NCBI RefSeq assembly: GCF_001556865.1
Contig: NZ_LSJY01000210.1
Location: forward strand, 1-52,166
Direction of reading: 5' to 3'
Length of the DNA stretch: 52,166 bases
Origin: Sphingobium sp. CCH11-B1
GTDB lineage: Bacteria > Pseudomonadota > Alphaproteobacteria > Sphingomonadales > Sphingomonadaceae
The notes under the pieces are model-generated. The model was not told the origin of the DNA. It searched no databases and saw only the letters and a list, made by a program, of their open reading frames with translations. A program made the position numbers and the translations under genes. The first letter of the stretch is position 1. Every line of letters begins with the position of its first letter. Below, piece by piece: positions 1 to 7,683 of the stretch.

Positions 1-1
1 C

Positions 2-292
2 GCCCCGGCTGTAAGCGCGGCTCAGGCGGCGCCGGCTGCGGAGCCGGCCTTGCCTTCGGGCAATGTCGTCAAGTCGCCGATCGTGGGCACCGCCTACCTC
101 GCCGCCGAACCGGGCGCGGCCCCCTTCGCGCGTGTCGGCGCGCAGGTCAATGCGGGCGACACGGTCCTGATCGTCGAAGCGATGAAGGTCATGAACGCCA
201 TCCCCGCTCCAGCCGCCGGCACGATCAAGGCGATCCTGGTCGATAACGGCCAGCCGGTCGAATATGACCAGCCGCTAATCGTCATCGAATAA
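2..292 (+). CDS. accB: Biotin carboxyl carrier protein of acetyl-CoA carboxylase (C-terminal part)
   Basis: This is the 3' part of a gene that begins before the window; the frame is open from base 2. The visible protein has an Ala/Pro-rich hinge followed by a complete biotinyl domain. The motif EAMKVM carries the lysine that is biotinylated, and the fold ends in a typical short VIE tail. The protein carries CO2 on biotin between biotin carboxylase and carboxyltransferase in the first step of fatty acid synthesis. It lies 13 bp before accC in the same direction, the usual accBC operon. The N-terminal start cannot be seen. Confidence 0.96.
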   Translation, partial: APAVSAAQAAPAAEPALPSGNVVKSPIVGTAYLAAEPGAAPFARVGAQVNAGDTVLIVEAMKVMNAIPAPAAGTIKAILVDNGQPVEYDQPLIVIE

Positions 293-305
293 GGCCGCTG
301 CACCC

Positions 306-1655
306 ATGGCCATTGAAAAGCTGCTGATCGCCAATCGCGGCGAGATCGCGCTCCGCATCCATCGCGCCTGCCACGAAATGGGCATCAAGACCGTCGCGGT
401 GCATTCCACCGCCGACGCGGACGCGATGCACGTCCGCCTGGCCGATGAAGCCATTTGCATCGGTCCGCCTGCCGCTCGCGACAGCTATCTCAACGTCGCC
501 GCGATCATCTCCGCGGCGGAGATCAGCGGCGCGGACGCGATTCATCCCGGCTACGGCTTCCTGAGCGAAAACGCCAAATTCGCCGAGATCGTGGAAGCGC
601 ATGGCATCAAGTTCGTCGGCCCCAAGCCCGAACATATCCGCACCATGGGCGACAAGATCGAGGCCAAGCGCACCGCGGGCGCGCTGGGCCTGCCGCTCGT
701 CCCCGGGTCGGACGGCGCGGTCAGCGATGTCGAGGAAGCGCGCGCCATCGCGGAGAAGGCGGGCTATCCCGTCATCATCAAGGCCGCGTCGGGCGGCGGC
801 GGGCGCGGCATGAAGGTGTGCAATTCGCCCGACAGCCTCGAAACGCTGATGCAGCAGGCCGGCAGCGAGGCGAAAGCCGCCTTCGGGGACGCGACCGTCT
901 ACATCGAGAAATATCTCGGCAATCCGCGCCACATCGAAATCCAGGTGTTCGGTGACGGCAACGGCAACGCCATCCACCTTGGCGAGCGGGACTGCTCGCT
1001 CCAGCGTCGGCACCAGAAGGTGCTGGAGGAAGCGCCCTCCCCCGTGCTCAGCCAGGCGGAACGCGAGCGGATAGGCGGCGTCTGCGCCAAAGCGATGGCC
1101 GACATGAGCTATCGTGGCGCCGGCACCATCGAATTTCTTTGGGAAAATGGCGAATTCTACTTCATCGAGATGAACACCCGGCTTCAGGTCGAACATCCGG
1201 TGACGGAGATGATCACCGGGCTCGACCTGGTGCGCGAACAGATTCGCGTTGCCGAAGGGCGTCCGCTGTCGGTGGCCCAGGAAGATATCCGCTTCACCGG
1301 CCATGCGATCGAATGCCGCATCAACGCCGAAGACCCGCGCACCTTCGCGCCCTCGCCGGGCACCGTCACCAGCTATCATGTGCCGGGCGGCATGCATGTC
1401 CGCGTCGATAGCGGCCTGTATCAGGGCTACAAGGTGCCGCCCTATTACGACTCCATGATCGGCAAGCTGATCGTCTATGGCCGCACCCGCGAAGGCGCGA
1501 TCATGCGCCTGCGCCGCGCGCTTGAGGAATATGTGATCGAAGGGATGAAGACCACCATCCCGCTGCATCAGGCGCTGCTGACCGATCCCGATTTCCTGGA
1601 CGGCAATTATACGATCAAATGGCTGGAGGAATGGTTGGCCCGGCAGGAGGGTTGA
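306..1655 (+). CDS. accC: Acetyl-CoA carboxylase, biotin carboxylase subunit
   Basis: This 449-residue protein has the normal biotin carboxylase length. It carboxylates the biotin on AccB using ATP and bicarbonate. The N-terminal domain opens with [13 protein letters not shown], the ATP-grasp glycine-rich loop GGGGRGMKV lies near residue 165, and the catalytic stretch [14 protein letters not shown] lies near residue 290. The C-terminal biotin carboxylase domain follows. The ATG is preceded by a weak AAGG and follows accB closely, so the two are almost certainly co-transcribed. Base composition matches the neighbourhood. A long antisense frame covers the gene but is a GC-driven shadow. Confidence 0.97.
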   Translation: MAIEKLLIANRGEIALRIHRACHEMGIKTVAVHSTADADAMHVRLADEAICIGPPAARDSYLNVAAIISAAEISGADAIHPGYGFLSENAKFAEIVEAHGIKFVGPKPEHIRTMGDKIEAKRTAGALGLPLVPGSDGAVSDVEEARAIAEKAGYPVIIKAASGGGGRGMKVCNSPDSLETLMQQAGSEAKAAFGDATVYIEKYLGNPRHIEIQVFGDGNGNAIHLGERDCSLQRRHQKVLEEAPSPVLSQAERERIGGVCAKAMADMSYRGAGTIEFLWENGEFYFIEMNTRLQVEHPVTEMITGLDLVREQIRVAEGRPLSVAQEDIRFTGHAIECRINAEDPRTFAPSPGTVTSYHVPGGMHVRVDSGLYQGYKVPPYYDSMIGKLIVYGRTREGAIMRLRRALEEYVIEGMKTTIPLHQALLTDPDFLDGNYTIKWLEEWLARQEG

Positions 1656-1718
1656 GCTGACACACCGTGCTCCGGCCAAGGTCGGAGCCCAATTCAGTCT
1701 CATCCACCCCGCCACCCC

Positions 1719-1758
1719 TTGCACCCTTCCATATTTCGACTAATATCGAAATATGGAA
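1719..1758 (+). promoter_or_regulatory. arsR promoter with a 13-bp inverted-repeat operator over the start codon
   Basis: A -35 element TTGCAC (1719-1724) and a -10 element TAATAT (1741-1746) are separated by 16 bp. A perfect inverted repeat with 13-bp arms (1727-1739 and 1746-1758; 6-bp spacer; left arm TTCCATATTTCGA) spans the spacer, the -10 and the arsR start codon at 1753. Such placement would let ArsR block its own promoter until arsenite or antimonite is bound. The expected transcription start falls at about 1752-1753, so the mRNA may be leaderless. The elements are read directly; their function is inferred. Confidence 0.75.
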
Positions 1759-2064
1759 TCGGATGTTGCGGTCGAAGCCTTGGGCGCTCTTGCCCATCCC
1801 ACGCGGCTGGCGCTGTTTCGCTTACTCGCTGCTGCGCCCGATGAAGGACTGGCGGCCGGAGACATAGCGGAACGGCTGGACGTCGCACCCTCCACCCTTT
1901 CCCACCACCTCGCCGCGCTGGAGCGGCCGGGCCTCATCCGCCACCGCCGTGACCAGCGCCGCCTGCTCTACAGCGTCTCCCCTCCGGCCGTCGGCGCGCT
2001 TATCGCCTTTCTGACCGACCAGTGCTGCGGCGGCCGCCCGGACCTTTGCGGGGGCCGGTCGTGA
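1753..2064 (+). CDS. arsR: ArsR-family metalloregulator (arsenic-responsive repressor)
   Basis: This 103-residue winged-helix repressor has the helix-turn-helix region DVAPSTLSHHLAALERPG (residues 43-60) and a beta wing at HRRDQRRLLYS. The C-terminal cluster C91, C92 and C99 (CCGGRPDLC) resembles the As(III)-binding cysteines of the Acidithiobacillus-type ArsR rather than the CxC of the E. coli type. It should repress the operon and release DNA on binding arsenite. No Shine-Dalgarno sequence precedes the ATG, and the predicted transcript begins at or next to it. The stop overlaps the GTG start of the next gene (GTGA). Confidence 0.93.
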   Translation: MESDVAVEALGALAHPTRLALFRLLAAAPDEGLAAGDIAERLDVAPSTLSHHLAALERPGLIRHRRDQRRLLYSVSPPAVGALIAFLTDQCCGGRPDLCGGRS

Positions 2065-2741
2065 AGCGCATGTGCGCCGCCGAAGCGCTCGGCACCGGGC
2101 TGCTCGTCGCCACGGTCATCGGCTCTGGCATCATGGCGGAGCGACTCTCGGGCGGTAATGTCGCCGTCGCCCTGCTCGCCAACACGCTCGCTACCGGTGC
2201 GGGGCTCTATCTCCTCATCACTCTCTTCGCTCCCATCAGCGGTTCGCATTTCAATCCCGTGGTCAGCGCCTTGATCGCCCCGCGACGCGAATGGGCGCCG
2301 CGCATGGCCTCGCAAGTTGCCGGCGGCGTCTCCGGCACGATCCTCGCCCACGCCATGTTCGGCCTGCCGTTGCTCGCCCTCGGTACAGAGATTCGCACGG
2401 GCCCCGGCCAGTGGCTCGCCGAAGCCGTCGCGACCTGCGGCCTGCTGCTCACCATCCGGCTCGGTTCGGCTGTCCGCCCCGCCGCGGTGCCCGCTTTGGT
2501 TGCCGCCTGGATCATCGCCGCTTACTGGTTCACTGCCTCCACCAGCTTCGCCAACCCGGCGGTCACGCTCGCCCGTGCCTTCACCGACAGTTTCGCGGGC
2601 ATCCGGCCAGTCGATGTCCTGCCCTTCGTCGCCGCCCAAGTTGCGGGCGCGGCGCTGGGGCATCATCTGGCGGGCTGGCTGCTCGCCGCCCCGCCTCTAC
2701 AAAAGGAAAGTCCGATCGATGAAAGCCACCATCTGGCATAA
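2061..2741 (+). CDS. aqpS: MIP-family aquaglyceroporin-like channel, probable arsenite channel (AqpS type)
   Basis: The 226-residue membrane protein starts at GTG, overlapping the arsR stop by 4 bp; an ATG three codons later is an alternative. It has about six hydrophobic segments and the two MIP half-helix boxes, NPV at 65-67 (in SGSHFNPVVS) and NPA at 165-167 (in SFANPAVTLAR). The first box is NPV instead of NPA. A position between arsR and arsC matches the arsR-aqpS-arsC layout described in Sinorhizobium meliloti, where the channel lets arsenite formed by ArsC leave the cell. The channel function is inferred from family and context; no ArsB or Acr3 pump is visible nearby. Confidence 0.9.
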   Translation: MKRMCAAEALGTGLLVATVIGSGIMAERLSGGNVAVALLANTLATGAGLYLLITLFAPISGSHFNPVVSALIAPRREWAPRMASQVAGGVSGTILAHAMFGLPLLALGTEIRTGPGQWLAEAVATCGLLLTIRLGSAVRPAAVPALVAAWIIAAYWFTASTSFANPAVTLARAFTDSFAGIRPVDVLPFVAAQVAGAALGHHLAGWLLAAPPLQKESPIDESHHLA

Positions 2742-3063
2742 TCCCGCCTGCGGCACCTCGCGCAAGACGCTGGCGATCCTCCAGGAAACGCCCGGCCTCG
2801 ACGTGGAGGTGATCGAATATCTGAAGACGCCCTACACCCGCGAGAAGATTGCCCAGTTGATCGCAGACGCCGGGCTGACGCCGGTCGAGGCGATCCGGAA
2901 GATGGGAACCGACGCAGAGGAGACGGGCCTCCCGCAGATGACCGCAGACGCCATCCTTGACGCCATGGCCGCCAACCCGGCCTATGTGAATCGCCCCTTC
3001 GTCGAAACGGACAAGGGCGTTCGTTTCTGCCGCCCCCAGGACAAGGTTCGTGAAATCCTCTAG
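2719..3063 (+). CDS. arsC: Glutaredoxin-type arsenate reductase ArsC
   Basis: This 114-residue protein reduces arsenate to arsenite with glutathione and glutaredoxin. The N-terminal HNPACGTSRKT holds the catalytic Cys11, and the C-terminal NRPFVETDKGVRFCRP block is the conserved arginine-containing anion site. The chosen ATG at 2719 has AAGGAAAG upstream at good distance and lies inside the end of aqpS (23-bp overlap), so translation is probably coupled. A longer in-frame reading back to 2317 runs inside aqpS and is not the protein. It is the last gene of the ars operon. Confidence 0.95.
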   Translation: MKATIWHNPACGTSRKTLAILQETPGLDVEVIEYLKTPYTREKIAQLIADAGLTPVEAIRKMGTDAEETGLPQMTADAILDAMAANPAYVNRPFVETDKGVRFCRPQDKVREIL

Positions 3064-3210
3064 GCCGGCCAGCGAGCCAACTGATGTTTTCCGGTTGGCG
3101 TCGCCGGCTGAGGTGCTCCCCCGCCCAATGTCTCGCCCGCCGTCACACCCCTGTAACAATGCCATGATTTCAGCCTTGCTTTGAACGGTGGAAGGCCTAG
3201 CCTTTCGCCC

Positions 3211-3960
3211 ATGGCAAAGGATCCGGCATTGGCGACCATCGCCGTCTACAGCCTGAAGGGCGGCGTCGGAAAGACGACCTTCTCCGTCAATCTCGCCTGG
3301 ACATCCGCAGCGATATCGAAACGGCGCACGCTGCTGTGGGATCTCGATCCGCAGGCCGCATCCAGCTGGCTTCTGTCCAGCGACAGCAAGGGGCGGGACG
3401 CCGCGCAGGCGATCTTCAGCAAGGATGTGGAGGTCAGGAAGCTGATCCAGCCCTCCGCCGTGCCGGGGCTCGACCTGATCGCCGCCGACACCTCGTTGCG
3501 AGGTCTGGATCATCTGTTCCGCGAAATGGACAAGAAGAAGCGGCTCGCCAAGCTGATCGAAAGCCTCGGCAAGGATTATGACCGGATCATTCTCGATTGC
3601 CCGCCGGGCCTTACCGAAACCAGCGAGCAGGTTCTGCGCGCGGCGGACCTGATCGTCATCCCGGTCATTCCGTCGCCCTTGTCCCAGCGCGCCATGGGGG
3701 AAGTGGCCCGCTATCTGGTGCAGCGCGGCGGTAGCCATGCGCCGATCCTGCCGGTTTATTCGATGGTCGATCGTCGCCGCGCGCTGCACCGATCGGCGCT
3801 GGACGCGCAGCCGGACTGGCACGCCATCCCCATGGCAAGCACGATCGAGCAGATGACGGTGCGCCGCAAGCCGCTGGGTGCCTTCGCGCCAGCCTCTCCG
3901 CCGGCGCAGGCGTTTGCGGCGCTGTGGACGGAAGTGGAACGCCTCCTGCTCGCGCGCTGA
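3211..3960 (+). CDS. ParA/MinD-family ATPase
   Basis: The 249-residue protein has the deviant Walker A motif LKGGVGKTT at residues 15-23, a second motif LLWDLDPQA, and a Walker B-like ILDCPPG with nucleotide-contact residues further on. Proteins of this family dimerise on ATP and position DNA, proteins or envelope machines; no parB or centromere-like repeat is adjacent, so a chromosome-partition role is not supported. ATG 3211 is preferred to the TTG at 3181 because the family begins just before the P-loop strand. The 147-bp gap after arsC holds no gene. It converges on the acyl-AMP ligase with 27 bp between them. Confidence 0.88.
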   Translation: MAKDPALATIAVYSLKGGVGKTTFSVNLAWTSAAISKRRTLLWDLDPQAASSWLLSSDSKGRDAAQAIFSKDVEVRKLIQPSAVPGLDLIAADTSLRGLDHLFREMDKKKRLAKLIESLGKDYDRIILDCPPGLTETSEQVLRAADLIVIPVIPSPLSQRAMGEVARYLVQRGGSHAPILPVYSMVDRRRALHRSALDAQPDWHAIPMASTIEQMTVRRKPLGAFAPASPPAQAFAALWTEVERLLLAR

Positions 3961-3987
3961 GGCAGCGCCCCCTCGCAAATGCGCAGG

Positions 3988-5727
3988 TCAGGCGGCGATG
4001 TCGTAGGGCCGGATTTCGCCGGTCAGATAGAGGTTGCGCGCCTTGGACCGGCTCAATTTGCCCGAGCTTGTGCGCGGCAGCGTGCGCGGCGGCACCAGTT
4101 CGACGACGCAGTTCATGCCGGTGATCGCGCGCACCCGTTCGCGGATCTGATCGCGCAGGCGGGAGCGTTCCTCATTGTCCGACGTGCGGCAATGGACGAG
4201 AACGGCGGGCGCTTCCTCGCCACCCGGCGTGGTGATGGCGAAGGCGGCGATGTCGCCCTGCTTGAAGCCGGGCAGCTGTTCCACCGCCCATTCGATATCC
4301 TGCGGCCAGTGATTCTTGCCGTTGATGATGATCATGTCCTTGGCGCGGCCGACAATGTAGAGATAGCCGTCGGACAGGTAGCCCATGTCGCCCGTGTCGA
4401 GCCAGCCGTCGACCATGCAGGCCTGCGTCGCGGCATCGTCGCGGAAATAGCCGACCATGAGGCTGGGGCCGGTGGTCCACACCTTGCCGATCTGCCGTTC
4501 GCCCAGCGGCGCGCCGTCCTCGTCGCGAATTTCCACGACCATGTCCTTGGCGGGCTTGCCGCAATTGACGATCGAGCGGAAGCGCTGTGGCCGGCCCTCT
4601 GGCGCGTCGCCGCCCGACAGGTCGGTTTCCTCCACCAGTTCGACGATGATCCCTTCGCCCGGCGGCATGATGGTGACGGCCAGCGTCGCTTCGGCAAGGC
4701 CGTAACTGGGCAGGAACGCCTTGGGCGAGAAACCCGCGTCGGCGAAGGCGTCGACGAAGCTTTGCATGACATCGGGACGGATCATGTCCGCGCCGTTGCC
4801 AGCGAGCCGCCAGCGCGACAGGTCGAAACGGTCGGCCGCCTTGGTCTGGCTGGACATGCGGCGGGCGCAGATGTCGTAGCCGAAGGTCGGCGAATAGCTG
4901 ATCGACGTGCCTTCGTTCCGGCTGATGAGGTCGAGCCAGGCGAGCGGACGGCGGGCAAAATCCTCCGTCTTCATATAATCGGTCGACACCTGGTTCGCCA
5001 CGACCGAGAGGAAGCAGCCAACGAGCCCCATGTCATGATACCAGGGCAGCCAGCTGATGCAGCGGTCGCTCTCGATCACTTCCATGCCATGGCTGTGCGC
5101 CGACAGGTTGGACAAGAGCGCGTGATGCGTGACAGCGACGCCGTGGGGGAAGCGGGTCGAGCCGCTGGAATATTGGAGATAGGCGATTTCGTGCGGCTGT
5201 GCCTGCGGCAGGTCGACCGGCACGGCATCGGTCGCCACGAAATCTTCGAACGCGATGCTTTCGACGCCGCGCTGCCGTCCGGCTTCCGCCGCCATTTCCG
5301 CCAGTTCCCGGGGAAAGAGGAAGAGCATCGGGTCGCAGCTCGACAACTGGACGTTCAGCTGGTCGATATAGCTTTCCTTGCCGCCGAAGCTGGTCGGCAG
5401 CGGCAGCGGCACGGGCCAGGCACCGGCATAGACGATGCCGAAGAAGAGTTGCGCGAAGTCCGCGCCGGTTTCAGCGACCAGCGCCACCCGGTCCTGCGGC
5501 TTGACGCCATGGGCGATCAGGCGGTGGGCGCAGGCGACAGCGTCGGCGCGCAGTTCGGAAAATGGATAGGGACGCGCCAGATTGCCGCGGGCGTCGTGGA
5601 AATTCAGGCCCCGCTTGCCCTGCGCCGCATAATCCAGCGCTTCGCCCAGCGTCCCGAAATCGGAAAAGCGGCGCGGCAGATCGTCGGTGGTCGGCGTCGG
5701 AGCCATCATTTCTTGCGAACCCGTCAT
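3988..5727 (-). CDS. Fatty acyl-AMP ligase (FAAL), ANL superfamily
   Basis: The 579-residue enzyme has the adenylation core motif LQYSSGSTRFPHGV, which is the FAAL form of motif A3, then PSYGLAEATLAV, DTGDMGYLSDGYLY and GRAKDMIIINGKNHWP, and a C-terminal PRTSSGKLSRSKAR with the catalytic lysine. FAALs activate fatty acids as acyl-AMP and pass them to an acyl carrier protein. In sphingomonads and Caulobacter a similar enzyme feeds sphingolipid or polyketide-type pathways, but no serine palmitoyltransferase or ACP gene is next to it here, so the pathway is open. A small inverted repeat (ATTGG/CCAAT, 5728-5742) lies directly upstream of the ATG. Confidence 0.9.
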   Translation of the reverse strand: MTGSQEMMAPTPTTDDLPRRFSDFGTLGEALDYAAQGKRGLNFHDARGNLARPYPFSELRADAVACAHRLIAHGVKPQDRVALVAETGADFAQLFFGIVYAGAWPVPLPLPTSFGGKESYIDQLNVQLSSCDPMLFLFPRELAEMAAEAGRQRGVESIAFEDFVATDAVPVDLPQAQPHEIAYLQYSSGSTRFPHGVAVTHHALLSNLSAHSHGMEVIESDRCISWLPWYHDMGLVGCFLSVVANQVSTDYMKTEDFARRPLAWLDLISRNEGTSISYSPTFGYDICARRMSSQTKAADRFDLSRWRLAGNGADMIRPDVMQSFVDAFADAGFSPKAFLPSYGLAEATLAVTIMPPGEGIIVELVEETDLSGGDAPEGRPQRFRSIVNCGKPAKDMVVEIRDEDGAPLGERQIGKVWTTGPSLMVGYFRDDAATQACMVDGWLDTGDMGYLSDGYLYIVGRAKDMIIINGKNHWPQDIEWAVEQLPGFKQGDIAAFAITTPGGEEAPAVLVHCRTSDNEERSRLRDQIRERVRAITGMNCVVELVPPRTLPRTSSGKLSRSKARNLYLTGEIRPYDIAA

Positions 5728-5897
5728 ATTGGTTGACCCAATGTCTTTGCAGTTTGGTGAAAAGTCGGCCGCTAGCAGCTTTGGCCACCGCTTGCACCGC
5801 CTATTCTACTCCAGCATCGACCTTTACCCGACAAGGCGCGGTAAAATTCCGGCCCGACTGTGGCATAAAGATGGCGCTTGGGCCATGGTCGCGTCCG

Positions 5898-6428
5898 ATG
5901 ACCGGCAAACGCCCGCCCGCCCCGCTGGACGAGGATGCGCTGCGCGAGCTTGCGCTGCGCCATGTCGCGCGTTTCGCCACCAGCCGGGGGAAGCTGCTGG
6001 CCTATCTGAACCGCAAGCTGCGCGAGCGCGGATGGGGCGGCGAACGGCCCGCCGAGCCGGAGGCGCTGGTCGAGCGCTTCGTCGAACTGCGCTATATCGA
6101 CGACGCAGGCTATGCCGCCATGAAGAGCGCGGCGCTCGGCCGGCGCGGCTATGGCGCGCGGCGGGTGGCGGAGGAACTGCGCGCGGCCGGCATCGCGGAG
6201 GACGACCGGACACAGGCCGATGCGCAGGTCGCCGCCGACCGCTGGGCCGCGGCGGACCGCTTTGCGCGGCGCAAGCGGATCGGCCCCTATGCCCCCGCCC
6301 CGCTGGACCCCAGACAGCGGGAAAAGGCCATCGCCGCCTTCCTGCGGGCGGGCCATGACTATGCCGTGGCAAGACGCTGGGTCGATGCCGCGCCCGGCGA
6401 GGAGATGGCGGATGAAGGGCCTGGCTGA
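5898..6428 (+). CDS. recX: RecX-family regulatory protein
   Basis: The 176-residue protein has the three-helix tandem fold of RecX: a first block LRELALRHVARFATSRGKL, then ERFVELRYIDDAGYAAM, the conserved RRGYGARRVAEELRAAGI, and a last helix REKAIAAFLRAGHDYAVAR. RecX limits RecA filament growth. Two in-frame starts are possible, ATG 5871 and ATG 5898; neither has a clear Shine-Dalgarno sequence, and the second gives the more typical N-terminus. It is divergent from the acyl-AMP ligase across 170 bp. recA is not adjacent. The longer frame back to 5562 overlaps the ligase and is discarded. Confidence 0.85.
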   Translation: MTGKRPPAPLDEDALRELALRHVARFATSRGKLLAYLNRKLRERGWGGERPAEPEALVERFVELRYIDDAGYAAMKSAALGRRGYGARRVAEELRAAGIAEDDRTQADAQVAADRWAAADRFARRKRIGPYAPAPLDPRQREKAIAAFLRAGHDYAVARRWVDAAPGEEMADEGPG

Positions 6429-6582
6429 CGTCACGGCAGGGTCACGCCGGCGAAGTTCACACCATCACGGGCAACGCGTTTCCGCCGGAAATGGCGCGCG
6501 ACGCGCTTCCCAAGCGCCCGCGACGCTTCTGTCTGGTCACGCCGACGCACCGGAAAGGTCATGGGTCCGCGCCTGTCGCGCG

Positions 6583-6888
6583 TCAGCCGCGCGCCGGTTG
6601 GGTCACGGCTTTTCTGGCCGTCCGGGCGGGATCCGCGAAGGGATCGGCCATATTCTGCGCATGGAGCGCCAGCGCGTTGGCCCAGGTCCGGTCGAAGGGC
6701 GTGCCGGCAAGGCGGCGGCGCAGGCGATGGGCGCTGGCCGGCGACATGCCCGCAGCGCGCGCCGCCCGCGTGACGTTGCCGGTGGCGAGCAGGACGGTGA
6801 GGAAACGGCGTTGCCGCTCCGGCGTCCAGCGCGCGCAGGTGGGATGGGTCGCGCCGGGCGCGGGCGGATTGGGGGACTGCTGTTCCAT
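6583..6888 (-). CDS. Small helix-turn-helix protein, function unknown
   Basis: The 101-residue protein is rich in Arg and Ala and has a clear helix-turn-helix: RQRRFLTVLLATGNVTRAA followed by AGMSPASAHRLRRRL, similar to small sphingomonad proteins that resemble terminase- or transposase-type HTH units. It is followed by a Trp-containing amphipathic stretch FDRTWANALALHAQ. No catalytic domain is seen. It is solitary and sits on the edge of the palindromic repeat cluster that begins at 6942. A short palindrome TCCTATTAGGA lies 23 bp upstream of the ATG. A DNA-binding role is inferred from the HTH only. Confidence 0.7.
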   Translation of the reverse strand: MEQQSPNPPAPGATHPTCARWTPERQRRFLTVLLATGNVTRAARAAGMSPASAHRLRRRLAGTPFDRTWANALALHAQNMADPFADPARTARKAVTQPARG

Positions 6889-6911
6889 CCGACAGGGTGG
6901 AGCAGAGGAAA

Positions 6912-6922
6912 TCCTATTAGGA
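6912..6922. promoter_or_regulatory. Short palindrome upstream of the small HTH gene
   Basis: TCCTATTAGGA is an 11-bp palindrome (5-bp arms) lying 23 bp before the ATG of the HTH gene on the minus strand, in a locally AT-rich stretch. It could be an autoregulatory operator. The evidence is only symmetry and position. Confidence 0.3.
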
Positions 6923-6941
6923 AAGGGAATTTCAAACAGCG

Positions 6942-7049
6942 CGTCATGCCAGCGAAGGCTGGCATCTCGGGAGAGGATGCGGGACGGTTGGGCATGGCGG
7001 CAACCTCACCATGTAAAGGCCCGAGACCCCAGCCTTCGCTGGGGTGACG
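6942..7049 (+). repeat. REPIN-like inverted-repeat element, copy A (empty)
   Basis: This 108-bp element is bounded by CGTCA and TGACG. The left end carries the palindrome ATGCCAGC-GAAG-GCTGGCAT (6946-6965) and the right end CCCCAGC-CTTC-GCTGGGG (7027-7044). The right end, read on the other strand, is homologous to the left end, so the pair forms an inverted doublet of REP-like units. Between them is about 60 bp including ATGGCGGC (from 6994), which aligns with the position of the start codon of the GIY-YIG gene in copy B. It has no gene of its own. Confidence 0.8.
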
Positions 7050-7107
7050 AGATTGGGTGGGCCTTCGTCGTGGTGGCGGAGATGGAAGGCGGGCGCTTTT
7101 ACTCCCC

Positions 7108-7484
7108 GTGTCATGCCAGCGCAGGCTGGCATCCCAGGCATGGATGCGCAACAGTGCGGCATGGCGGGGGGCGGCTATACCTACATCATGACGAACAAGC
7201 CGGGCGGGGTTCTGTATGTCGGTGTCACGGCCGATCTCGCGGCGCGTGTCGCCCAGCATCGTAACGGCACCGGATCTGCTTTCTGCCGACGATATGGCCT
7301 GACCCGTCTGGTTCTGGCCGAACCGCATGATGACATCGTGCTGGCCATCAGTCGGGAAAAGGCGCTGAAGGCGTGGAAGCGCGCGTGGAAAGTCCGGTTG
7401 ATCGAGGAAAGCAATCCCGAGTGGCGCGATTTGTCGGACCTTCTTCTATAACCGCCTGAGACCCCAGCCTTCGCTGGGGTGACG
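7108..7484 (+). mobile_element. REPIN-like element copy B carrying a GIY-YIG gene
   Basis: The 377-bp unit has the same left end as copies A and C (palindrome 7113-7132, then about 28 bp nearly identical to copy C up to ATGGCG) and the same right end (CCTGAGACCCCAGCC, palindrome 7462-7479, TGACG). The interior is a complete GIY-YIG open reading frame in place of the short spacer. This looks like the coding parent of the small elements. No target duplication can be shown from this window. The element is proposed from structure; mobility is an inference. Confidence 0.6.
7161..7451 (+). CDS. GIY-YIG nuclease family protein (UPF0213 type)
   Basis: The 96-residue protein has YTYIM and VLYVGVT as the GIY and YIG strands, then the conserved Arg in DLAARVAQHRNG, an aromatic FCRRYGLTRLV strand, a Glu in the AISREKALKAWKR helix (likely metal ligand) and a KVRLIEESNPEW end. 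The family are single-domain nucleases of uncertain role, related to URI-type proteins. The ATG at 7161 is chosen because everything upstream in this frame is repeat sequence. Its start lies just after the left palindrome and the stop 10 bp before the right palindrome, so the whole gene fits inside a repeat element. Confidence 0.88.
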   Translation: MAGGGYTYIMTNKPGGVLYVGVTADLAARVAQHRNGTGSAFCRRYGLTRLVLAEPHDDIVLAISREKALKAWKRAWKVRLIEESNPEWRDLSDLLL

Positions 7485-7513
7485 AGAATTTGGGGCGGGG
7501 CTGTCACCCCCCC

Positions 7514-7617
7514 CGTCATGCTAGCGCAGGCTGGCATCCCAGGCGTGGACGCGCAACAGTGCGGCATGGCGCGGAAACCTCGTCCGGTGAAGGCCTGAGA
7601 CCCCAGCCTTCGGAGTG
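7514..7617 (+). repeat. REPIN-like inverted-repeat element, copy C (empty, right end decayed)
   Basis: Left end CGTCA plus palindrome 7518-7537 with one change (ATGCTAGC). The following bases up to ATGGCG at 7566 are nearly the same as in copy B. The right end begins CCTGAGACCCCAGCC but diverges at CGGAGTG, so its hairpin is incomplete. The interior is only about 25 bp. The remaining bases to 7683 hold no gene. Confidence 0.78.
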
Positions 7618-7683
7618 TTTTTCGGGGGCCACACCGATTTCATGCCCCTCCCCATGGTCCGGAAATCGCGCTAAGCGTCGGGC

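Noticed and set aside
282..1724. Long open frame on the minus strand under accC
   Set aside because: It is an antisense shadow of a high-GC gene; it lacks any domain and its frame follows the codon pattern of accC.
3979..5736. Long plus-strand frame under the acyl-AMP ligase
   Set aside because: It mirrors the ligase gene, has no motif and many Arg/Ala/Gly residues, typical of an opposite-strand shadow.
6942..7617. CRISPR array
   Set aside because: The repeats are inverted-repeat palindromes with irregular spacing and a gene between two of them; no direct repeats of constant length and no cas genes.
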